Assembly: GCA_941918925.1 (NCBI GenBank)
Contig: OW799236.1
Span: 102,564,562 to 102,628,561 of the forward strand
From: Phyto melanocephala
Lineage: Eukaryota > Arthropoda > Insecta > Diptera > Rhinophoridae
Length of the DNA stretch: 64,000 nt
Direction of reading: 5' to 3'
Position numbers and translations under genes: made by a program. Below, piece after piece: positions 1-11,326 of the stretch (position 1 is the stretch's first letter; each line of letters starts with the position of its first letter). The notes under the pieces are model-generated. The model did no database searches and was not told the DNA's origin. It was given only the letters and a program-made list of their open reading frames with translations.

Positions 1-2654
1 TGTTTTTATTAGTTATGACACTATTGAAGTAAAATAACTCTATATTGTTCTTTATTATCTACCGTTAATGGGATCTAATTATACAGGGTTTGCTGAAAGT
101 CACAACTTCGTATTAAAATTAAATAATTTTTTTTTGTGTTTGGGTCAGCTAAATCTGGTGAACTTGCTGGCCAATTGAATTTCAAATGTCTTGAGATAAT
201 TCGGTCACTAATAATTTAATTTAAAAAAGCAATTGTTGATGTTGGCTCCCCCGATATGTAAAAAAATATTAACCATAATTATAACTATTCACCATCACTG
301 CATTACCAATTTAATTTTGGAATTAGTAGAACCCTACAACTCTTTCTCTTGTCACTTTATACTCTCGGACTAAACGAATTGATGACTCGAAGAAAATTCT
401 CGTGCAATAGAATTTCATGATTAGTAAAACAAGCAATATCATGCCCATATGTATCCTTTCTTTAAACATGGTGCCATAAATATTAACAGGACGATGAATT
501 GCGCCATGTTACAACAAAGCAAATTCTTTGTTAAAATGTAACTTTTAAAATTCCTTACAAACTACTGTTCAGAAAAAATTACACTAGCTTAGATTTAGGA
601 TAAAATTATGTTTAAAAGAAAATAAAACAATTTTTTGAATGATATAAATATCTTTGGCGTTAGGCAAAATGTGCTTAAATCACAAAATTGCATGTTGAGT
701 TTTTTAATTAGGTTTTACACAATTTTTTCTTTTTGATATTCGTATCTAATTACTTTCAAACGTAATCATGAGATGTTTAGCCGTTAAGTCAGAAAACCGC
801 CATATTTTATTTAGTATTAAAGAAAAACTTCAGTTTTTGATATAAGGCTTTATTTCCCAACTTTAAAGATATAATAGCAAAGGCATATCACACAGTTATA
901 TAATTAAATGTGTGCAAGTGTGTATATGAGAATAAAAAGATACATATTAGGATTTCACTGGCATTAAAATTTATATAAAAGTGATGAAGGTCATACAATG
1001 TCTCACAAGGGACTAATAAACAAAGCGTATTTAATTGCATTGTACAAAAATGTTTCGTTATTTATTAAATATTATAGTGAAATACAGTGGGTTATAAAAG
1101 TATAACTTATTTGGAGGTAATAATAGTGATAGTTAATTGAATATTTCATAAGAAAACTAATTATTTAAAATCTTAAGATGCTCAAATGGCAACCTGTTGA
1201 AATTACTTTCACAAGTTTGTTTTCCAATAAAACATTTCTGATTGAAATAACATTGATGTACCTGTCTTTTCTTATCCACTATATACGCTTGTCTCCACCC
1301 AAAAGTTTGTCTATGTTAGAACATTGTAACGAGGGTGTGAGTAGTATTGTGTTAAAAAAATAAAACTAAACTACTTAAACTGTCAACAGCAATGAAAATA
1401 CAACTTTTTTGTTTGTTAAATTAATTACGTATTGTTTGGACAAAAAATAACAACTAAAACAATAAAAACTAAAAACAGAGAAATATAATATGTTTTATGA
1501 ACAACACAACAGCTACAATAAAATAAACAAAAGTATTAGATGGCTTGTTTTACAGAAGTGAAAAAACAACGACAAATTAAAAAAAAAAATTCACAATAAA
1601 ATATCACCAACATATAGCGCGTTTGTACTTGTATGAACAGCTCCCAGTGGGATATTTAACTGTTATTAGTATCTAATTCTAATAAATATTAAAAAACAAC
1701 AACAACATATATACCTAAATGTTATTTGACCAAACTAATTTAAATGTTGTTTTCGTTGTAGATAGAATAGAAAAGAAACTCGTATTTATGATTATTTTAA
1801 ATGTTAACGACCACTAATTTGACCAGTACAATGCTGTCAAATATAGAATGTCGTATTATTTATTTATTAGATTTAAGGCAAAGGAAATTTGGTAGTGAAA
1901 ACAAATGAAAGTGACTTACAATATAATTATCAAAATATATAAATTTTTTTAGATACATACATAAATAAGTTTTCACCCTACATGTATAACTATAATCATA
2001 CATAGGGACTTTATGGCAAGTAAGTTTGAGAAACGAAAGTTTTATATAAACTTTAGTTAATTTAGATAAGATCGTGGTCATTTATTTGCAAAAACATTAA
2101 AAAATTGTGTTTATTTTGTAAACTAATATAAGTTAATCGGTGAAGATAAATTATATTAATAAGGTTTGCCCTCAAATTAATCGGTGAAGATTTTTTAGCA
2201 AAAAAAAAGAAAAAAACTTTTAATCGCTAAGTATTAGGCATAAGACAAAATTGTGTTAACGAGCCACATTTTAGAAATATTGTTTAAAAATGCATACAGC
2301 CCAAACTAAGCACCACCAAATATTGGTTCTTGTAGTATACAAATTTAACAATTATGAAAAAAATGTGAAAAATGTGCTCCATATAGGAACATTTTTCTCT
2401 TTTTTGATACTTAAAAACCACTTCGTTCTCTACACGTTTACAAAGTGAACTTTCAATGAACGAAAAAAATATCTCAATGAGTGTTGGCTGTAAAGTGCTT
2501 TTATTTATTTGAGTTAGTTGTTTTTGGGTGACTCTAATTCCATATTACTTTCTTCACGGAATATAGATTCCGACATTATTTTTCTTAACTGAAATAGATA
2601 CTTACAACACTACACCACTTAATTTTAAAATTTAAAATATATATACGTATATAT
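1..2654. other. AT-rich non-coding stretch, nothing recognised
   Basis: I see no gene, RNA gene or recognisable transposon here. The open frames at 1178-1363 (+) and 1860-2081 (-) are short, low-complexity and resemble no family I know. The composition is that of fly intergenic or intronic DNA. Confidence 0.5.
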
Positions 2655-2847
2655 ATAAAATTGTTGCAAGTGCATTGTGACTTTATAACTCACGAACGGT
2701 CTAACCGAATTCGATGTAGTTTTTAGGGTTTGTTCCTATGGTCCTAAAGTTTACACAAAATCGGTCGACGCATTCGTGAATGAAAAAACCAATAAATTTG
2801 ATTCAATGTTAATATTCATCCGTAGCGAAGCACGCCGGGATCCGCTT
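2655..2847 (+). mobile_element. Degraded non-autonomous Helitron remnant
   Basis: The left side starts with an alternating TATATATATAAAA tract. This is followed by an 'aactcacgaacggtctaacc' block of the kind found near the 5' end of short insect Helitrons. The right side holds CGTAGCGAAGCACGCCGGG, which matches the GC-rich hairpin region just before the CTAG end of the intact Helitrons at 20030 and 41788. The CTAG itself is gone. It is a relic in the plus orientation, about 190 bp long and without coding potential. Confidence 0.55.
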
Positions 2848-3077
2848 ATACAATAAAATTAAATGTCACATATTATACATGGACTTATATATTTATTTTT
2901 ATATATTTTATTTTTTTTATTTTTTTATTTTTTAACATACTTACATACATAAACTCAATTTATAATTTTACAATGGGATGTTTTATATATATGCATGCCT
3001 TTTATTCGTTTGTACGTATTTCATATGAAATGAATGGTGATACGAACAACTGTTATTGCGTGACTACACGTTGTGAA

Positions 3078-3177
3078 GGGTATATAAGACTCTGCCGACT
3101 CTGAAGGCACTGCCGAATATAGTACTCTTACTTGGGTATATAAGACTCGGCACTGCCGAATATAGTACTCTTACTTG
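3078..3177 (-). repeat. Tandemly duplicated hairpin end of family A repeat
   Basis: Two adjacent copies of the family A hairpin terminus are present: GGGTATATAAGACTC, then CTGCCGAATATAGTACTC, then TTACTTG. They occupy about 3078-3134 and 3134-3177. The full elements at 9091 and 25960 end with the same block (GGGTATAAAAGATTCGG...GCCGAATATAGTGCTC...TTACTTG). No element body is attached, so this is a solo or truncated end that was duplicated in place. By the body order of the full copies it lies in the minus orientation. Confidence 0.6.
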
Positions 3178-4659
3178 TTTTTTCATTAATTTGCATAGCT
3201 AAATCGTTATAAAATAAGTTTTACAGATGTTCGTCAAAATAAATTCGAGTTACTACTATAGTCCTAGAAAAAGTTTAAGCTTTTACAATATTAAAGAAGT
3301 TTGTTAAATATCAAAAAAATAATGCAAATCAATAAAAATGCTAAGTCTCTTGCTGAAATGCGCATATTTTTGGTAATTAGGAACATTTGTTTAGCAATGT
3401 TTGCAATTGTAATTCAATTAAAGCATTTATAAATAGATATACTCAAACATATTTGATTTTTTATATTAATTCATTATACAATACATACAAAATTATTAGC
3501 TTTTTTTTTTTGCTTCTCGAACTGCCTATATAAAGCAGATACAAATTTAAATATAGCATTCTGTTAAAGGCATTATTATTAAAAAAACATTTGACTTTGT
3601 TTAGTGAAACAAACATTACTTTTGTATTAATATTAATTTATCCTAGAATTAAATAAACGAATTACCTAAACATTGTAATCTCATTAAATACAAAATAATT
3701 TGGTTTACATTTTCTTTGTAATTTAATTTTTCGAAAAATTCAGTTTTCCCCAAACACAGTTTTCAAAATTTAAAATATTTGATTACACTACATTACATTT
3801 ATAAAGATTGCAAATTAAATGTTAATCGCAGTTTGTGTGAGTTCGTGCCTAATAATCTCATTTTAATTATGAGTTTTTTTTTCCAATTTCAATTAAATTT
3901 TGTAACTTCTTCCTTATTTTGAAAATTTTAAATTATCTTTGTTGTGCTATTGTAACGTGTTGTGGTATGGGTGTATTTGTTGTTGCTTTGTTGCTATTTT
4001 TGTTATATACATCTCAGCAGTACGTTACGAAGGTGTTTGTTATGGTAATCATCTTATTTTGTTTATTAAGGTGTCACAGTATTAAAACCATGTCTTAAAC
4101 TGTAAAGGAAATTATGTTTGATGTGTATCACCTCTTAACTGTCATCATATTTAATGCTATAATTTTTGTTGTTAACGGCGTTTGTGTTGCCAGGTTAAAC
4201 AAACTGTTTGTTTAACATTTTTATTTAATTAAAACTAACATTGTTTGGTTAAGAGATAGGAATGGTGAACTTTTTGAATTTTTACTTGTAGTCCATTTAT
4301 ATAATTGTTTATCTTAAGTGAGTTAAATTTTTTCTATTTTGAAAATTTTAAATACTCTAGACCCAACATGGGGTGTTGTTAAAAAGACTTTGTCATTTAA
4401 GTAGTTCATAAATACGTTTTTTTTTATTGCCATGATTATTATTTCAAACAAAGCAATTTGTTGAGTACTTTTTAGTAAAATTGTACTTTATTTTTTGCTA
4501 ACACAAATTTATACAAACAAAATATATTTACTTTAAAAAATCTTTTTATAATATAAAAATTGTTGCTCCTTCAGCAAAACATATAATATAATTAGATTTT
4601 AAAGCAAAACTATATCGTGAATTAAGGAGCATTTTATTTCAGAAAAAAAAAATTGTTAA
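3178..4659. other. AT-rich stretch, nothing recognised
   Basis: The sequence is T-rich with many homopolymer runs. I found no open frame with coding character and no terminal repeats. Confidence 0.45.
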
Positions 4660-5260
4660 GACAAGGTTTACGCTTCGAAGACTAGTGTCAGGCCATGGTA
4701 AATTTCTGGTATGGAGTAGAAACGTAAGATAAACATCTCTGGTTTATTGGTGCCATAAGAATTAAAACTCTAATTGAAACAAATGTTCGCTGCGACCACA
4801 AACTAACCTTGTATCACAGAAATTAGAAAGCCCTAGAACCTATTCTTGACTGTTTGTTGGTAAGGTCTCTTCGGAGAGCACTTGATGACTGTCGTTGATA
4901 TCTAGCAGGAAACAGATTCAGAAGTAGTTTAAAGACTGATGCTTGCAATTGTGTAGAATCGGGCAATATTTCTGGGGTATTGCTGCCACCTAAAAGGAAA
5001 CAGGAAATAATGGTTTAACGACTGATAGTTGCAGATCTGGTGGACCTTCGAACTTGGGGCAACCATGTATGTCTTGGGGCGCTGCTGTCTTTTAACAAAA
5101 ATTTTTACTTTGTGAGTTGTTGGGCTTTTTTCCTTCTGTTGGTAAATAATTTCGCAGAGAGAAATAAGAAATTGATAGATCAAGATTCTTAGTGAGAATA
5201 ACCAAGGATTAATATAGGTAAGATTGCTACCCATGATATGTTAAGTAGTGCAATTTTATT
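4660..5260. other. Less AT-rich island of unknown content
   Basis: Base composition is visibly more balanced than in the flanks. A 101-codon frame runs on the minus strand (4929-5234), and partly open frames run on the plus strand. An imperfect duplication of about 45 bp is visible: AGGAAACAG...GACTGAT..TTGCA occurs near 4912 and again near 4995. I recognise no protein family. It could be a worn transposon piece or an untranslated exon. Confidence 0.3.
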
Positions 5261-5354
5261 ACATCGTTGGTGGGTAAGTATTGAAAAACTCTAGCAACTG
5301 ATAAAAACTCCGTCAAATTATATAACGTGGATTTTTATTTAAGTTGAATATGTG

Positions 5355-5400
5355 AAAGAGAGAGAGATAGAGGGAGAAAAAAGGAGCAGGAGACTTAGGG
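5355..5400 (+). repeat. Purine-rich GA simple tract
   Basis: The tract reads GAAAGAGAGAGAGATAGAGGG and continues as an imperfect purine run to about 5400. It is plain low-complexity DNA. GA-rich tracts of this sort can bind GAGA-type factors in flies, but nothing else here supports a regulatory role. Confidence 0.5.
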
Positions 5401-5505
5401 AAGAAAACAATTATCTTCGCACAAATTTTCGCTTTATTTTGTTTAATTTGATTTTTTTTATTCTCAAAGCTAAATTGAGTCGCCACTTCATACTCTATTT
5501 GTATT

Positions 5506-6036
5506 AAGGCGAATTTATATCAGGTGACAACATCCCTGCAACAAACTCAAAAAGGCCCGGAGAATATCAAAACACAAAAAAAAAAATTTTCGTTTACTTT
5601 TAATTTAAATTTTATTTTTATAAATTTACGCCAAAAGTTTTAAAATAAAAAAGTATTTTCAATTTATTACATAAATTTCTGCAAGTCTATATCAAATATT
5701 TTTGTTTTTTTTCAAACATTTTCAAAAATTTTCACAACTTAAAACCGCTAGAACAAACACGAAGGAAATTCTGCATTTTCTTAATTAAAAACATTAAAAA
5801 TGTTGCTTATTCTTATTATAAATTGTATTTTACTTTTTTTGCCAATAAAGAATTGCACAAATTTTGGTATTTTTATAACTTCTTTCACACAATTTATCAT
5901 TTTTATAAAATTTTTTCAATCAACGCTCATAAAAAATAATTTAAATGTAAGCACACTTTGACATTTTGCCGAAAAAATAATGCAACTAAAAAGCAATCAG
6001 CTGGCTTCATAACATCACCTGGTATGAATTCGGCTT
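5506..6036. repeat. Inverted-repeat pair, candidate 0.53 kb MITE
   Basis: AAGGCGAATTTATATCAGGTGA at the left (5506-5527) pairs with the reverse complement of the block at 6015-6036, which reads AAGCCGAATTCATACCAGGTGA in that sense. The pair bounds 531 bp of AT-rich, non-coding DNA. The layout fits a MITE or other foldback element. I could not find a convincing target duplication, so the ends and superfamily stay open. Confidence 0.45.
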
Positions 6037-6263
6037 GATTTCTATAGTAAAATCATGGCATGGGAAAATTAATAAAAAAATTTATATTGTTAGAAAATTC
6101 TAAATGATTTATATTAAATTAAAAACGTCCATTATTATATGTGGAGGCTTTGCATTTTTAAAAAACTTTTTCAAAATAATATAATTATTTTTCAGAGAAC
6201 TTTTAGTAAAAAAATTAATCCGGTAAAATTAGTGAATTTACCGTTTATAATAATAAAGAATGT

Positions 6264-6520
6264 GAATTAAGTGGAGTGGAGTGGTGTAACGGTTAAAGTA
6301 CTAAACGCCAAACTGCAGGACCCTGGCTTAGCCCCAGCAGAGACAACAAATCTTTATCAAACTGTTTTAGTTTTTAATTGGTTAAATAATACTTTTCAAC
6401 TCTCCAGGCAAATTCACCTAAAAAGAAAATAATATACTATAGCTCACTCTTGGCGTCAAAGAGAGTTCGGCAATACATTGATGATCAGGCATTGCCAAAT
6501 AAGTGGAAATTTACAAAATA
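6264..6520 (+). mobile_element. tRNA-derived SINE, degraded
   Basis: TGGTGTAACGGTTAAAGTAC near 6282 matches a pol III A box in its usual SINE context. About 40 bases on, GGACCCTGGCTTAGCCCC is a worn B box (expected GGGTTCGAATCCC). The tRNA-like head is followed by a non-tRNA body containing a 'cggcaatacattgatgatca' segment. It does not fold into a real tRNA: the acceptor arms do not pair. The 3' end is uncertain. Confidence 0.5.
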
Positions 6521-6783
6521 CTTAACTAAACATAAAACCAAAAAACCAAAAAAAAAATGCTTTATTTATCAACAAAGAAAACGATAGATGACAGCCTCTT
6601 ACACAGTAAAATAGTCATCTTCTTAGAAGTAAATAAAAAACAAGTAAGAGCACTATATTCGGCTGTGCCGAATCTTTTATACCCACCACCAATTTTGTGT
6701 ACATTTAAAGCACAATATTTATTATCTTGTTAATCGCTATGGAATAATCTCTTTATAATAAAATATGTATCACTTTCTTTGTA

Positions 6784-7403
6784 GAGGGTGGTTAAATTTT
6801 AAGGGCCCATGTTGAAGGTGAACTACACCTAGTCCTTAAATTTGTTTTCTGGATTTCTCTTGACATTTCTCAATCTCAAACTTACTCAATTTGATTCGTG
6901 GAAAGATACGCAAATGAGCAACGCTTTAAAGTTATTCAGGTTTTTTATAAAAATGGGCGTTCAAATCAAAATGCATTTTGTGCACTCGTAATTCTTTTGA
7001 TCAACATAATCGTTAAAATTCGTCCACAATCGGGAGAATTGTAACAAATATTTAAATTTCTGCAAAACAGGTCTGTATAAAATGTTAGAAAATCTGTGAA
7101 TGCCTTCTTAGTGCGTTGAATGGGAACCACTGCTGGTTTTTTGCGATAGTATGGCAAAAGAGCAATCAACCTCGACTCATCATCATGCCCAACAATTGAG
7201 CATCAACATTGTCATTGAAAATTTGGACCATCAGATAGAGGAGTGGTGCCAAGGATGGGGTGGGGGGCATTTGGCCGATATTTCGTTAAATACATAATTG
7301 AACCATACAAATATTATAATTACAAAAAGAAATAACAATAATATCCTAAATAATTTGTGTTATATTTAAATTCAACATCGGCCCTTAAAATTTCACCACC
7401 CTT
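6784..7403 (+). mobile_element. Nested deleted mariner inside copy 1
   Basis: Terminal inverted repeats read GAGGGTGGTTAAATTTTAAG at the left and, reverse-complemented, AAGGGTGGTgAAATTTTAAG at the right. TA flanks both sides (6782-6783 and 7404-7405), as expected for the Tc1/mariner superfamily. The 620-bp body holds the start of a mariner-type transposase but not the catalytic half. The same insert sits at the matching position in all five family A copies. Confidence 0.75.
6898..7245 (+). pseudogene. Mariner transposase N-terminal remnant (copy 1)
   Basis: From a GTG at 6898, which stands where the ATG would be, the frame reads ERYANEQRFKVIQVFY and then an HTH-like segment. This matches the first helix-turn-helix of mariner-type transposases, whose N-termini run ER(F/Y)..EQR..I..FY.N. 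Copy 1 has a one-base loss near 6990 (GCACTCG against GCACTTCG in copies 2, 3 and 5) that breaks the frame. Further on, a SVAKEQSTS..HAQQLSI stretch fits the second HTH region. No DDD/E residues are left. It cannot make a transposase. Confidence 0.65.
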
Positions 7404-8788
7404 TATAACTTCGATATGCTACTAAAATGCTTTTGTAAATGTAGTCTTTTAGTAAAAGTGGGCGTTAAAGTAGGAGTGTCAATAAAGTTTCTGCTAATTA
7501 ATACAATTTAGATAAATCAATATAGTCCTTAGTTCTTTCAAAAACTTTGTCAATAGAGAAATTACATGAATTTAAGATAAACCGTTATATGGGAGGTAGG
7601 CGTTAAAGTGGGCGTGTCACCTAAACTTTTTGGCATAACAATTACATTGATAAGAGGGATATATGTAGCAAATTTGTTCATCATACCTCTAATTTTGGCG
7701 GTTTTATGAGCTTTTAAATTTCATTAACGGTAGATAACGTGAAAAGTGGGCGATATAGTGTCAAAGTTGTTTTTGCGTATGAGTACAACTTAGGTGTTTC
7801 AATATAGCCCTTTATTATTCCAAAATCTTTATTAATAGAGAAATTATATGGATTGTAGATAAAACGTTATATGGGAGGTGGGCGTAAAAGTGGGCGTGAC
7901 ACCTTAATTTTATGGCACAGTAATGATATTGCCTAGGGGGATAGACGTACAAATTTTATCATCATGAGGTTTTATGAGCTTTTAAATTTCATTAACGGTA
8001 GATAACGTGAAAAGTGGGCGATATAGTAGGCGTGTCAAAGTTAATTATGCTAATGAGTTCAACTTAGGTGTTTCAATATAGCCCTTTATTATTCCAAAAT
8101 CTTTATTAATAGAGAAATTATATGAATTTGAGGTAAAACGTTATATGGGAGGTGGGCGTAAAAGTGGGCGTGGCACATTGATTTTCCGCTACAAAAAAGC
8201 GTTTTTCCAAAAAGCAAAGTAAGCAAAATTTCAGAGTCGTACATCAAATTTTGTTGCTTTTATGACGTTTTTGTTTTTAAATATACCGAAAAATACACTG
8301 TGCGGTATAAATTTTTGTACATTTTGATCGATAACTCCTCTCTTAATGCATAGATTTAGATAATTTTCGAAGAAAAATATTGTCCTTACCCAGGAAATAT
8401 ATATTCGAAGTTTCATGAGCCTACGTTAAGGCGTTTGGACACAATTTCATTTTATTCGATGTTCGAAGGACACGGTTTTTTCGACCTACTCTAGCTTTTC
8501 GAGCTATAACTCTCTTCCTAATATCCCGATTTAGCCCATTTTCAATACCAAACAAACCTTGTCTATAAGAAAGATTCTGGCAAAATTTGAGCCCCTTAGC
8601 TTTTTCGGTGCGACCTCTATCGTGCTTTCAACAGACGGACAGACGGATGGACATAGCTAGATCGTCATAAAATCAAACCCCGATTCAGAATATATATACT
8701 TTATGGGGTCTAAAATGGATATTTCGATGTGTTACAAACGGAATGACAAAATGAATATACCTCCACCATTTTTTTGGTGGCGGGTATA

Positions 8789-9090
8789 AAAAACAACAAA
8801 ATGCACTAACAAAACAAAAGCAAGTTAACCCATGATCAAAAAGCAATAAAACAGAGAATAAAATTAAGATTTCTATTGTACCGGATGTGTTATTGCTTCA
8901 GAATATTTATCTGAATTTCATTAGTACCATAACAGTCAAATCATTCTTACTACTTTTGCAAAGTACTTAAGATACTGGTGGAGCAAATATTTTGCTGAAG
9001 CGGCAACACATTATTTCTACCATTTCCAAACTGTGTAACAATCTTTTACAATACGACCTGTTCTGTTTTCATATATCCACTCCTCCTTTT
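8789..9090. other. Single-copy spacer between two inverted family A elements
   Basis: This is 302 bp of AT-rich DNA between two head-facing 2.2 kb repeats. It contains no coding sequence and shows no similarity to the flanking elements that I can see. Confidence 0.5.
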
Positions 9091-9226
9091 TATACCCGCC
9101 ACCAAAAAAATGGTGGGGGTATATTCATTTTGTCATTCCGTTTGTAACACATCGAAATATCCATTTTAGACCCCATAAAGTATATATATTCTGAATCAGG
9201 GTTTGATTTGATGACGATCTAGCTAT

Positions 9227-9320
9227 GTCCGTCCGTCTGTCCGTCTGTCCGTCTGTCCGTCTGTCCGTCTGTCCGTCTGTCCGTCTGTCCGTCTGTCCGT
9301 CTGTCCGTCTGTCCGTCTGT
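9227..9320 (+). repeat. (GTCY)n microsatellite, about 23 units
   Basis: Alternating GTCC and GTCT tetranucleotides run for 94 bp. It is the expanded form of the short array that marks mini-me elements. The equivalent arrays are about 4 units in copy 5, 6 in copy 1, 10 in copy 3 and 15 in copy 4. Confidence 0.9.
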
Positions 9321-10566
9321 TGAAAGCACGATAGAGGTCGCACCGAAAAAGCTAGGGGGCTCAAATTTTGCCAGAATCTTTCTTATAGACAAGGTTTGTT
9401 TGGTATTGAAAATGGGCTAAATCGGAATATTAGGAACAGAGTTATAGCTCGAAAAGCAAGAGTAGGTCGAAAAAACCGTGTCCTTCAAACATCGAATAAA
9501 ATGGAATTGTGTCCAAACACATTAACGTAGACTCATGAAACTTCGAATATATATTTCCTGAGTAAAAACAATATTTTTCCCCGAAAATTATCTAAATCTA
9601 TGCATTAGGAGAGGAGTTATCGATCAAAATGTACGAAAATTTATACCGCACAGTGTACTTTTCGGTATATTTAAAAACAAAAACGTCATAAAAGCAACAA
9701 AATTAGATGTACGACTCTGAAATTTTGCACACTTTGCTTTTTGGTGTGAGGCTTTTTTGTAACGGAAAATCAATATGCCACGCCCACTTTTACGCCCACC
9801 TCCCATATAACGTTTTACTCAAAATTCATATAATTTCTCTATTAATAAAGATTTTGGAATTATAATGGGCTATATTGAAACTCCTAATTGTACTCATTCG
9901 CAAAAATGACTTTGACACGCCTACTATAACGCCCACTTTTCACGTTATATACCGTTAATGAAATTTAAAAGCTTATAAAACCGCCAAAATTAGAGGTATG
10001 AATATAAAATTTGCTACGTATATCCCCATAGGCATTTTCATTACTGTGCCGGAAAATTAAGGTGCCACGCCCACTTTTACGCCCACCTTCCATATAACGT
10101 TTTAACTAAAATTTATATAATTTCTTTATTAATAAATATTTTGGAATAACAAATAGCTACATTGAAACACCTAAGTTGTACTCATTCGCAAAAATAACTT
10201 TGACACGCCTACTATAACGCCCACTTTTCACGTTATAAACCGTTAATGTAATTTAAAAGCTCATAAAACCGCCAAAAAAAGAGGTATGATGATCAAATTT
10301 GCTACGTATATCCTTCTAATCAATGATATTGGTGTGCCAAAAAGTTTAGGTGACACACCCACTTTAACGACTACCTCCCATATAACGGTTTATCTTAAAT
10401 TCATGTAATTTCTCTATTGACAAAGTTTTTGGGAAAATAAAGGACCATATTGAGAAATCTAAGTTGTATTTATTACCAGAAACTTTATTGACACGCCTAC
10501 TTTAATGTCCACTTTCATTGAAAGACTACATTTAAAAAAGCATTTTAGTAGCATATCGAAGTTATA

Positions 10567-11183
10567 AAGGGTGGTTACATTTTAAGGGCCGATGTTGATT
10601 TTAAATAAAACACAAATTATTTAAGAAATTATTATCATTTCTTTTAATAATGATAATATTTGTATGGTTCAATCATGTTTTTAACAAAATATCGGCCTAA
10701 TGGCCCCCCCATCCTTGGCGCCACTCCTCTATCTGATGGTCCAAACTTTCAATGACAATGTTGATGCTCAATTGTTGGGCATGATGATGAGACAAGGTTG
10801 ACTGATCTTTTGCCACACTATCGCAAAAACCAGCAGTGGTTCCCATTCAACGAACTAAGAAGGCATTCACAGATTTTCTAACATTTTATACAGACCTGTT
10901 TTGCAGAAATTTAAATATTTTTTACAATTCTCCCGATTGTGGACGAATTTGAACGATTATGTTGATCAAAAGAATTACGAAGTGCACAAAATGCATTTTG
11001 ATTTGAACGCCCATTTTTATAAAAAACCTGAATAACTTTAAAGCGTTGCTCATTTGCATATCTTTCCACGGATCAAATTGAGTAAGTTTGAGATTGAGAA
11101 ATGTCAAGTGAAATGCAGAAAACAAATTTAAAGACTAGGTGTAGTTCACCTTCAACATGGGCCCTTGAAATTTAACCACCCTC
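10567..11183 (-). mobile_element. Nested deleted mariner inside copy 2
   Basis: Inverted repeats AAGGGTGGTTAcATTTTAAG at the left and GAGGGTGGTTAAATTTcAAG (reverse-complemented) at the right bound 617 bp, with TA on each side (10565-10566 and 11184-11185). Content and orientation relative to the host element match the other copies. Confidence 0.75.
10715..11069 (-). pseudogene. Mariner transposase N-terminal remnant (copy 2)
   Basis: On the minus strand from a GTG at 11069 the frame stays open through ERYANEQRFKVIQVFY, an HTH region with HNRSNSSTIGRIVKN, and then a stop. The alternative frame that gives a 67-residue peptide (10922-11125) is a shadow. A later segment holds the SVAKEQSTS motif. 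Only the DNA-binding half is represented; the catalytic domain is deleted. Confidence 0.65.
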
Positions 11184-11326
11184 TACAAAGAAAGTGATAC
11201 ATATTTTATTATAAAGAGATTATTCCATAGTGATTAACAAAATAATAAATAATTTACTTTAAATGTACACAAAATTGGTGGTGGGTATAAAAGATTCGGC
11301 ACAGCCGAATATAGTGCTCTTACTTG

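Larger units (their letters stand above)
6641..8788 (+). mobile_element. Family A (DINE/mini-me-like) element, copy 1
   Basis: The element opens with CAAGTAAGAGCACTATATTC and a 7-bp stem hairpin (ATTCGGC-tgt-GCCGAAT). It closes with the hairpin-forming CCACCATTTTTTTGGTGG and CGGGTATA. TATACCC(A/G)CCACCA occurs inverted at both ends. Inside, in order, are a nested mariner derivative (6784-7403), three units of a roughly 275-bp GGGCG-rich tandem repeat (marker motif near 7591, 7871 and 8141), a conserved core, and a short GTCY array (8632-8654). A GTCY array beside a conserved core with terminal hairpins is the known layout of the dipteran mini-me and DINE-1 repeats, which are Helitron-like. 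No replicase or helicase gene is present, so the copy is non-autonomous. Confidence 0.8.
9091..11326 (-). mobile_element. Family A (DINE/mini-me-like) element, copy 2
   Basis: This copy is in inverted orientation to copy 1. It starts on the plus strand with TATACCCGCCACC and its mirror GGTGGGGGTATA, and ends with the ATTCGGC-aca-GCCGAAT hairpin and CTCTTACTTG before a T run. It has the longest GTCY array of the five (9227-9320). Three units of the GGGCG-rich repeat are present (near 9781, 10070 and 10355), followed by the nested mariner at 10567-11183. It has no gene of its own. The translated GTCT array gives a false repeat protein (9125-9364). Confidence 0.8.

Noticed and set aside
9227..9320. 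Regular repeat that could suggest a CRISPR array
   Set aside because: Perfect tetranucleotides without spacers, in a eukaryotic transposon context.
9125..9364. Open frame with QTDRRTDG repeats on the minus strand
   Set aside because: It is the translation of the GTCY microsatellite inside a transposon; any long tetranucleotide array is open in some frame.
10922..11125. 67-residue frame conserved between 10922-11125 and 43564-43767
   Set aside because: Conservation comes from repeat identity. The mariner HTH is read in a different frame (from GTG 11069 and 43620).
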